A stretch of 64,000 nt of DNA from Spyradocola sp034113365. GTDB lineage: Bacteria; Bacillota; Clostridia; Christensenellales; UBA1750. Under the pieces are notes generated by a model. The model was not told the origin of the DNA, did not search any database, and was given only the letters and a program-made list of their open reading frames with translations. Of this stretch, positions 58,800 through 64,000 are shown piece after piece; within the stretch, counting starts at the first letter, position 1; the number at the start of each line of letters is the position of its first letter. The position numbers and the translations under genes are program-made. The stretch spans positions 12,225 to 76,224 of the forward strand of contig JAXEXP010000034.1 of assembly GCA_034113365.1 (NCBI GenBank). The letters run 5' to 3'.

Positions 58800-59345
58800 T
58801 CATCCAAGCAGCGTATTGAGCGCGGCGTGCACCAGCAGCGACGACGACCAGCATCCCGTCCTGCCGCGCACAGCGCCCGTGATCAGCCCATAGACCAGCC
58901 CCACGGCGGGCTTGGTCAGCGCCATGCACTGACCCGCCCCGAGCGCGCCCAGTATCTAGCCAATGTGCCAAAGCGAAAACAGCCCCGCGCTGATCCACAC
59001 GGCCGCCCAGCCGCGCAGGCCGATGCGTTCCAGCCGATCGAACCACCAGCCATGGGGAAGATCAGCTTCTCAAATAGCGGCGGCCCCTTTATGCCCTGCG
59101 TGTAGTTGTCCGGCGAGGCGAGGAGCAGCACGGCGAGTACATAGCCCCGTGAAACGCGCCAGGCAGGAAGTGCAGCCCGATGCCTTTTTTGCGGCACAGC
59201 AGAAAGCATGCGGCGGTCAGCAGCGCCATGCCGGCCATGGAGATCCTCTTCTCCCCAAAGGCGTCGGGGGAGAGCAGCGCGCCGGGGGCGGGCTTCCACA
59301 GCAGGAGCAGCGTCTGCGCCAGAGTGGGTTTTCTCTGTCATAAAG
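58800..59345 (-). pseudogene. decayed CPBP intramembrane protease (CAAX/Abi family)
   Basis: Pieces of one membrane protease lie in different frames. 'LLTAACFLLCRKKGIGLHFLPG' is in one frame. 'GYVLAVLLLASPDNYTQGIKG' is in a second. 'RIGLRGWAAVWISAGLFSLWHIG' is in a third, then a stop (TAG, rc of 58956-58958), then 'AVGLVYGLITGAV' and 'SLLVHAALNTLLG' to the final stop at 58800. The RG-containing motif, 'SLWHI' and 'LVHAALN' are CPBP motifs 1, 2 and 4. At least two frameshifts and one nonsense codon break it. It follows the first lepB by 1 bp, suggesting it was once in that operon. Confidence 0.75.
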
Positions 59346-59346
59346 C

Positions 59347-59880
59347 TCAGTATTCCGGCAGCGCCATGGTGCCGCGGATCTCGGTAAACGGCCAGGCGAC
59401 GAACAGCACACGGCCGTAGATATAGTCCTTGGGAATGGGGCCCAGCTGGCGGCAGTCAAGCGAGACGGGGCGGTTGTCGCCCATGACGAAGATCTCGTCC
59501 TGCCCGATCTGATAGGGGCCGTAGTTGTAGTCGTCGTGGCGGGTGAGGTAGTTTTCCTCAAGCGGCTCGCCGTTGATGTAGACGGTGCCGTCGATCACCT
59601 CCAGCGTCTCGCCGGGCAGGCCGATGATGCGCTTGACGTAGAGCTTGCTGGTCTCGTCGTAGTGGCAGGTGATGATCTCGCCGCGCTGGGGCTCATTGAG
59701 CCGATAGTGCAGGCGGGAGACGCCGGTGATGTTGTTGGTGTGGAAGGTGTCCAGCATGCTGTCGCCGTCCACGCGGGCGAAGGTGAACAGGTAGTTGTGG
59801 ATGAGCAGCGCCACGACCACCGGGATGATGATGGTCAGCGCCCACTCGACGATCTCCTTGAGAACCTTGTTTTTAATCAT
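59347..59880 (-). CDS. lepB: signal peptidase I
   Basis: A 177-residue type I signal peptidase with one N-terminal membrane span. The catalytic Ser41 is in 'RVDGDSMLDTF' and Lys83 in 'LYVKRIIGLPGE'. 'FVMGDNRPVSLDCRQLG' is box E, with D-C-R in place of the usual D-S-R. AAAGGATTTATGT precedes ATG. It lies 21 bp after a second signal peptidase gene in the same operon. Confidence 0.93.
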   Translation of the reverse strand: MIKNKVLKEIVEWALTIIIPVVVALLIHNYLFTFARVDGDSMLDTFHTNNITGVSRLHYRLNEPQRGEIITCHYDETSKLYVKRIIGLPGETLEVIDGTVYINGEPLEENYLTRHDDYNYGPYQIGQDEIFVMGDNRPVSLDCRQLGPIPKDYIYGRVLFVAWPFTEIRGTMALPEY

Positions 59881-59901
59881 ACATAAATCCTTTCTGCGTC
59901 G

Positions 59902-60450
59902 TCAATCGGTCAGGAAGTGCGCCTGACCCAGCGGGAAGAACACCGCCACCACGCGGCCGACGATCATGTCGCAGGACAGCGCGCCCTCGCTGCGGGAGTC
60001 GTGGGAGTTGGCGCGGTTGTCGCCCAGCACGAACACGCAGCCCTCCTCCACGGTATAGGGGCCGAAGTCGTCGCGGCAGGGGTAGGAGACGTAGTCCTCC
60101 TCCATCGCCTGGCCGTTGACGTAGGTGACGCCGCCGGTGATCTCGATGGTGTCGCCCGCCAGTGCTGCGATGCGCTTGACAAAGTAATCGCGCGAACCGG
60201 GGTAGCGGCAGATGACCACCATGCCCCGCTGCGGCTCGTGCAGGTGGAAGTAGGTCTTGTCCACCGCGACGACCTGGCCGGACTGCAGCGTGTCCATCAT
60301 CGAGGGGCCCTGCACTGTGGTCAGCGAAAACACGTAAGCGCGCACCAGCAGTGCCGCCAGCAGCACCACGGCAAGCTCCGCCAGCCAGCGCGCGATCTCC
60401 CTGCGCTGCAAACGAATCCGCTCGGCCCGGCGTTCCATGCGGGTGGGCAT
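59902..60450 (-). CDS. lepB: signal peptidase I, second paralogue
   Basis: A 182-residue type I signal peptidase. The catalytic Ser50 is in 'VQGPSMMDTL' and Lys92 in 'YFVKRIAALAGD'. Box E 'FVLGDNRANSHDSRSEG' is canonical. A basic N-terminus precedes the single span. GGAGGAAGAATA precedes ATG, which overlaps the DUF951 stop (TAATG). It differs clearly from the copy directly downstream, so the pair probably has different preferences and is not a recent duplication. Confidence 0.93.
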   Translation of the reverse strand: MPTRMERRAERIRLQRREIARWLAELAVVLLAALLVRAYVFSLTTVQGPSMMDTLQSGQVVAVDKTYFHLHEPQRGMVVICRYPGSRDYFVKRIAALAGDTIEITGGVTYVNGQAMEEDYVSYPCRDDFGPYTVEEGCVFVLGDNRANSHDSRSEGALSCDMIVGRVVAVFFPLGQAHFLTD

Positions 60451-60650
60451 TATTCTTCCTCCGGCACGTCTTTGCCCAGATGTTTTTTCATTCTCTTTTC
60501 AAACTCGGGGCGCTCCAACATCACGATGCGGCCGCAGCCCTTGCACTTGATCTTGATATCCGCGCCCACGCGGATGACGACCCAGCGGTCGCTGCCGCAG
60601 GGATGCTTCTTTCGGGTCTGGATCAGATCCCCCAGCGCGAGCTCTATCAT
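60450..60650 (-). CDS. DUF951 small zinc-ribbon-like protein
   Basis: A 66-residue protein. AGGAGGCGTCGGG precedes ATG 60650. 'LALGDLIQTRKKHPCGSDRW' and 'DIKIKCKGCGRIVMLERPEFEKR' are the conserved DUF951 (YyzM-like) core. Three Cys (one in HPCG, two in CKGCG) suggest metal or nucleic-acid binding. Function unknown. It is translationally coupled to the second signal peptidase gene. Confidence 0.92.
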   Translation of the reverse strand: MIELALGDLIQTRKKHPCGSDRWVVIRVGADIKIKCKGCGRIVMLERPEFEKRMKKHLGKDVPEEE

Positions 60651-60686
60651 CCCGACGCCTCCTCTTTGCAGGGTTATTTCCCCTCC

Positions 60687-60695
60687 ATTATACCA
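60687..60695 (-). promoter_or_regulatory. extended -10 promoter of the DUF951/signal-peptidase operon
   Basis: Minus strand: TGGTATAAT (rc of 60687-60695), an extended -10 about 37 bp before the DUF951 start. The -35 is weak. Confidence 0.65.
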
Positions 60696-60730
60696 TGCTT
60701 TTACACGCCATGCACCACCAAATGCACAGA

Positions 60731-60770
60731 AAGCTCCGCCCCCGCGGCAAAAAACCGCGAAAGCGGAGCC
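60731..60770 (-). terminator. intrinsic terminator of the NTF2-like gene
   Basis: Nested arms AAGCTCCGC...CGCGG and CCGCG...GCGGAGC (60731-60769). The minus-strand tail is TTTCTG. Confidence 0.7.
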
Positions 60771-60781
60771 CATCCCGGCCC

Positions 60782-61186
60782 TTACAGCCGGCCCGGCACC
60801 GATGCGTGCAACCCGCAGACCCAAAAGCGCCCGTCCCTGCGCCGCAGCTGGGCGGACAGCCGCAGGGGCCTGCCCTCTGCCTCGCCCTGGTACAGCATGC
60901 GGATCTCGCCGCTGACGAGCACATGGTCCCGCCCGTAGCTGTCGCAGTTCATGCTGTCAAAGCTCAGGCGGCAGGGCTTTTTGTCGCCCGAAAAATCGCT
61001 GCGCACCACCTGCTCGAACGCCTGCGCGCCGAAGGCGGTCTTTCCCGCGCTCACGCCGATGAAGTGTATCTTTTTATCGGCGAGGCGCAGCACCGCGCCC
61101 ACGTCGCGCCGCACCAGATAGGCGTCCATCATCTCGATCAGTACGCCCAGCGCCTCGGCCTCGTTTTCGTCGTGTATCACGTGCAT
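60782..61186 (-). CDS. NTF2/SnoaL-fold protein
   Basis: A 134-residue soluble protein with a cone-shaped NTF2-like fold by pattern. An N-terminal helix 'VLIEMMDAYLVRRDVGAVL' precedes 'HFIGVSAGKTAFGAQAFEQVV' and strands such as 'DHVLVSGEIRMLY' and 'RFWVCGLHASVP'. This type also occurs as the sensory domain of clostridial signalling proteins ('nuclear transport factor 2 family'). AAGGTGAGCAGGC precedes ATG. It is a single gene. No catalytic residues can be assigned. Confidence 0.72.
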   Translation of the reverse strand: MHVIHDENEAEALGVLIEMMDAYLVRRDVGAVLRLADKKIHFIGVSAGKTAFGAQAFEQVVRSDFSGDKKPCRLSFDSMNCDSYGRDHVLVSGEIRMLYQGEAEGRPLRLSAQLRRRDGRFWVCGLHASVPGRL

Positions 61187-61225
61187 GCCTGCTCACCTTC
61201 CTCTTTCCGGAAACTTTTCCGCGCT

Positions 61226-61254
61226 ATTTTAACGCACGTTCCAGAGAAAATCAA
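61226..61254 (-). promoter_or_regulatory. promoter of the NTF2-like gene
   Basis: Minus strand: TTGATT (rc of 61249-61254), 17 bp, TAAAAT (rc of 61226-61231). Confidence 0.72.
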
Positions 61255-61276
61255 TGGCGTCAGAGGCATTTTCAGT

Positions 61277-62236
61277 TTACTTTTTTGTTATTTGACTGTA
61301 ATAAAATATTTCCAGCAATCGCTCCATCTCGCCGCGGCGGGGCAGAAGCATGCGCCAGGCGGCGGGGATGCTGCCCTCGCCCCAGGCTATACCCGCCAGG
61401 GAGCCGGCCACGGCGGCTGTGGTGTCGGTGTCGTCGCCCAGGTTCACCGCGGCGAGCGCGCAGTCGCGGAAGCTGCGGGCGTTGTTGAGGCAATACAGCG
61501 CGGCCTGCAGCGTGTGCACGACGTAGCCCGAGGAGGCGATGGCGGCATCGGGCAGCGCGCAGAAGGCGTCCACGTCCGCCAGCAGCGCGTAGTGCTCCAG
61601 CTCGGGCTCAAGGTCGGTGCCAAGGCAGGCGCTGACGGCGTCGAGCACGCCCTCCTGCGTCGCGGAGCGCACGCTGCGGCCCGCCAGCAGCGCGCAGACC
61701 ACGCCCACATAGATCATGCAGGCGATCTGCGAGCGGGGGTGGGCATGCGTGACGGCGGAGGCCTGCCGGACGAGCTGCGCGCTGTTGCTGCGGAACACGG
61801 GCGTGCCCTGATGCAGGTAGAGATAATAGGCGACGGGCAGCATGCGCATCAGCGAGCCGTTTCCGTTGTCACGCTCGCCCCGGCCGCCGCACAGCAGCGC
61901 GGGCATGCCGCCGCGGTAGCGCGAAATGGCCTGCTCCGTGGCGATGCCCACGTCGAACACCTCGCCGTAGGGCCAGTATTCGCCGCCGCGCCACCTGGAA
62001 AAGCAGAGCATCATGTCCTCGGGGTCAAAGCCGCCGGCCAGGCTGTCCAGCGCGGCCAGCGTCATGCCCGTGTCGTCCGACCAGGTGCCGGGGGGCTGGC
62101 TGTGCGTGCCCCATCCGCGCATATCGGTGACGGGATCCTTTTTCAGCCGGCTTCTTTCGCAGAACTCCACCGGCACGCCCAGCGCGTCGCCCGTGGCAAG
62201 GCCGAGCAGTCCGCCCCGCATCTTATCCAGCAGCAT
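61277..62236 (-). CDS. ADP-ribosylglycohydrolase-family protein
   Basis: A 319-residue all-alpha Mg-dependent hydrolase that removes ADP-ribose from proteins or small molecules (DraG/ARH type). ATG 62236 lies 8 nt after GGAGG. The frame is open far upstream, but that part is antisense to the peptidase gene. Binuclear metal site: 'GTWSDDTGMTLA' and 'NLGDDTDTTAAVAGSLAG'. 'MRGGLLGLATGDALGVPVEF' opens the fold. No ADP-ribosyltransferase lies nearby, so the target is unknown. Confidence 0.92.
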   Translation of the reverse strand: MLLDKMRGGLLGLATGDALGVPVEFCERSRLKKDPVTDMRGWGTHSQPPGTWSDDTGMTLAALDSLAGGFDPEDMMLCFSRWRGGEYWPYGEVFDVGIATEQAISRYRGGMPALLCGGRGERDNGNGSLMRMLPVAYYLYLHQGTPVFRSNSAQLVRQASAVTHAHPRSQIACMIYVGVVCALLAGRSVRSATQEGVLDAVSACLGTDLEPELEHYALLADVDAFCALPDAAIASSGYVVHTLQAALYCLNNARSFRDCALAAVNLGDDTDTTAAVAGSLAGIAWGEGSIPAAWRMLLPRRGEMERLLEIFYYSQITKK

Positions 62237-62323
62237 GTGCATATCCTCCCGCAGCATTTTTGCGTGAAAAAACCAACGGTACTCCTTACAAATTCGCGCT
62301 GCGCGCCGCAATTCCTTTTTTAC

Positions 62324-62352
62324 TTGACAGCGCGCGGACGCACTTATATAGT
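62324..62352 (+). promoter_or_regulatory. promoter of the dipeptidase gene
   Basis: Consensus TTGACA (62324-62329), 17 bp, TATAGT (62347-62352), 58 bp before the start. Confidence 0.88.
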
Positions 62353-62410
62353 AAGGAGTAGAAATAAAGGCGGGCGGGAGCATCGCCCGGACGGAAAGGA
62401 ACGGCAGAAA

Positions 62411-63811
62411 ATGGATATAAAGCAGAGCATTATTTCCTGGGCACAGGCGCACGAGCGCGAGTACCTGGAGGACTTGAAGGAGCTGATCGCCATCGACTCG
62501 GCGCGCGGCGAGGCCAAGCCCGGCATGCCCTACGGCGAGGGCTGTGCGGCTGCGCTTGCCAAGGCGCAGGAGCTGCTCGCAAAGCGCGGCTTTGACACGG
62601 TGAACCATGACAACTACGTCATCACTGCGGACCTGAACGAGGGCGAGACGGAGCTGGGCGTGCTGGCGCACCTGGACATCGTGCCCACGGGCGACGGCTG
62701 GAAGCTGCCTCCGCTTCAGATGCGCGAGGACGAGGAGAAGATCTACGGCAGAGGCACCGCGGACGACAAGGGCCCCGCGCTTGCGGCGTTCTACGCGATG
62801 CGCGCGGTGCGCGAGCTGGGCATTCCGGTGAGCAAAAACTGCCGTCTGATCCTGGGCTCGGACGAGGAGTGCGGCTCCTCGGACATCCGCCACTATTTTG
62901 AAACCAACCCCGTGCCGCCCAAGACGCTGTCTCCCGACGCGGACTACCCGGTAATCAACATCGAAAAGGGCGGCCTGCACGCGGATGCTACGGCGGAGTG
63001 GGAACCCGAGGACGTGCTGCCGCGCATTGCGTGGATCGACGCGGGCATCAAATTCAACGTGGTGCCGGCGCGCTGCAGCGCCAAGGTGCTGGGCATCGGC
63101 CCGGCGGAGCTTTCGGGTTACATGGCCTCCGCGGCGGACAAGACGGGTGCGAAGTTCACCGCTGAAGCAGACGGCGAGGGCGTCGTCATCACCGCCGAGG
63201 GCGTCAACGCGCACGCCTCCACGCCCTACGAGGGCATCAACGCGCTGACGGCGCTCAACGCGCTGCTGGCCGCGCTGCCGCTCAAGGGCCACGGCGCGGA
63301 GCTGGTGCGCGGGCTGAACCACATCTTCCCGCACGGCGACTTCTACGGCGCGGCGGCGGGCATCGCCCAGGAGGACGAGGTGAGCGGCAAGCTGACCATC
63401 TCGCTGGACATCCTGAAGATGGACGACCACAGCGCGTCGGCGCAGGCCGACTGCCGTGCGGCGCTGTGCGCGAACGATCAGAACCTGACCGACGTGATGC
63501 GCGAGAAGTACGCGTCCATCGGCTTCACCATGGCGGACAACAAGATGTATGCGCCGCACTACGTGCCCGAGAGCTCTCCGCTTGTGCAGGAGCTGCTGCG
63601 CACCTACGAGGCGTACACGGGCGAGAAGGGCCGCTGCATCGCCATCGGCGGCGGCACCTATGTGCACCACCTCGAGGGCGGCGTCTCCTTCGGCGCGGCC
63701 TTCCCCGGCGTCAACAACAACATGCACGCGCCCGACGAGTTCGCAGTCAAGCAGCACCTGCTGCTGACCATCGAGATGTACGCGCAGGTCATCGCGGATC
63801 TTTGCAAATAA
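62411..63811 (+). CDS. pepV: M20 family dipeptidase (PepV/Sapep type)
   Basis: A 466-residue zinc dipeptidase that releases amino acids from dipeptides in the cytoplasm. AAAGGAACGGCAGAAA precedes ATG. Metal and catalytic residues are in 'LGVLAHLDIVPTGDGW' (His, Asp), 'IYGRGTADDKGPALAAF' (bridging Asp) and 'LILGSDEECGSSD' (catalytic Glu, metal Glu), with the last His in 'GVNNNMHAPDEF'. The long lid domain (about 180-380) is characteristic of PepV. The gene ends at a hairpin that is directly followed by a repeated element. Confidence 0.93.
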   Translation: MDIKQSIISWAQAHEREYLEDLKELIAIDSARGEAKPGMPYGEGCAAALAKAQELLAKRGFDTVNHDNYVITADLNEGETELGVLAHLDIVPTGDGWKLPPLQMREDEEKIYGRGTADDKGPALAAFYAMRAVRELGIPVSKNCRLILGSDEECGSSDIRHYFETNPVPPKTLSPDADYPVINIEKGGLHADATAEWEPEDVLPRIAWIDAGIKFNVVPARCSAKVLGIGPAELSGYMASAADKTGAKFTAEADGEGVVITAEGVNAHASTPYEGINALTALNALLAALPLKGHGAELVRGLNHIFPHGDFYGAAAGIAQEDEVSGKLTISLDILKMDDHSASAQADCRAALCANDQNLTDVMREKYASIGFTMADNKMYAPHYVPESSPLVQELLRTYEAYTGEKGRCIAIGGGTYVHHLEGGVSFGAAFPGVNNNMHAPDEFAVKQHLLLTIEMYAQVIADLCK

Positions 63812-63825
63812 AAACAGCAGAAAAA

Positions 63826-63861
63826 CCGCCGCGCTCTTTCTTTTCGGAGAGGGCGCGGCGG
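63826..63861 (+). terminator. terminator hairpin after pepV, without U-tract
   Basis: CCGCCGCGC-TCT (63826-63836) pairs with AGA-GGGCGCGGCGG (63848-63861). Instead of a T run the repeated element starts (TCAGCCTGTC). Confidence 0.7.
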
Positions 63862-64000
63862 TCAGCCTGTCAAAAAACAGGCATGTGCTCCCCGGGGATG
63901 CATGAAGGGGCCGCAGCCCCTTCATCTTCAATCCGCAGGCGGGGGCGTGTACCCCGCCGAGGAGCGATTTTCTGTAAGTTAGGAAGGATAAAGATGGATG
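63862..64000 (+). repeat. terminator-nested repeated element, copy 3 (cut by the window end)
   Basis: Its 139 bp match 48243-48378 almost base for base (a few differences, such as CCCCGGGG for CCTTGGGG). The element begins TCAGCCTGTCAAAAAACAGG directly after the pepV hairpin and runs off the window. Confidence 0.9.

Noticed and set aside
60695..62410. In-frame upstream extension of the dipeptidase gene (about 570 codons)
   Set aside because: It runs antisense to the NTF2-like and ADP-ribosylglycohydrolase genes. The real start follows a consensus promoter and ribosome site.
62237..63931. In-frame upstream extension of the ADP-ribosylglycohydrolase gene
   Set aside because: It lies opposite the dipeptidase gene. 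The family start and GGAGG are at 62236.

Overview
The window looks like chromosomal DNA of a high-GC, low-G+C-phylum bacterium of the Clostridia (Oscillospiraceae/Christensenellaceae-like gut anaerobes would fit). Most genes are near 65% G+C. They have strong AGGAGG ribosome sites and T-rich intrinsic terminators. Gene orders are typical of Firmicutes: remB-gyrB-gyrA, ireB-ruvX-DUF1292, and iscR-nifS-nifU followed by a PRC-barrel protein and an AI-2E permease. There is a glycyl radical enzyme with its activase and no visible respiratory complex. The genus cannot be named from the sequence alone. No rRNA, tRNA, CRISPR array, phage or complete insertion sequence was seen.

Layout. 1-12.3 kb is a carbohydrate region: the 5' part of an ABC sugar-binding lipoprotein gene, two AraC regulators, GH31, a ThuA/Gfo-Idh pair, a GH2 enzyme with a frameshifted membrane partner, and GH30. 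12.3-22.5 kb holds a four-gene rlmD operon, apbE divergent from a NusG-domain-II/Gx-transporter pair (as in flavin-based extracellular electron transfer loci), a Zn/Cd-type P-type ATPase with a separate HMA chaperone, glyA, a nucleoside phosphorylase and an AT-rich cytidine deaminase. 22.7-27.5 kb is the gyrase operon. 27.6-32.4 kb is mixed: a NUDIX hydrolase, an in-frame XRE-HTH/GH29 fucosidase fusion, a lower-GC XRE/C39-peptidase pair, a GNAT and a membrane protein. 32.5-37.7 kb is the housekeeping ruvX/ireB/isc block, without the alaS usually found there. 37.8-43.8 kb carries a Rob-like regulator, comEC, a secreted SH3 protein and a YcaQ-type glycosylase. 44-46.9 kb is an unassigned glycyl radical enzyme plus activase. 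47-54.6 kb is a second glycan region (Gfo/Idh, amidohydrolase, LacZ, GH43). 54.6-64 kb holds a HEMTH metallopeptidase-like protein, a hydroxyacid dehydrogenase, citramalate synthase, a decayed CPBP protease, two signal peptidases, DUF951, an NTF2-like protein, an ADP-ribosylglycohydrolase and a PepV-type dipeptidase.

How it fits together. The glycosidases (GH31, GH2 twice, GH30, GH29, GH43) with sugar oxidoreductases and AraC regulators describe an organism that takes apart plant or host glycans in small, separately regulated units. Iron-sulfur assembly (isc block) would support the radical SAM activase.

Most unusual signal. Three copies of one intergenic element (38745-38909, 48244-48538, 63862 to the window end) each start with CAG(A/C)CTGTCAAAAAA directly after an intrinsic-terminator hairpin. 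At the two complete loci the hairpin is present again on the far side (25-34 bp direct repeats), and only that distal copy keeps the U-tract. This suggests a small, highly structured mobile element that targets terminators. Other points for a second look are the glycyl radical enzyme of unknown substrate, the HTH-fucosidase fusion, and a short dispersed repeat (four copies), one of which carries a 127-bp nested insertion.
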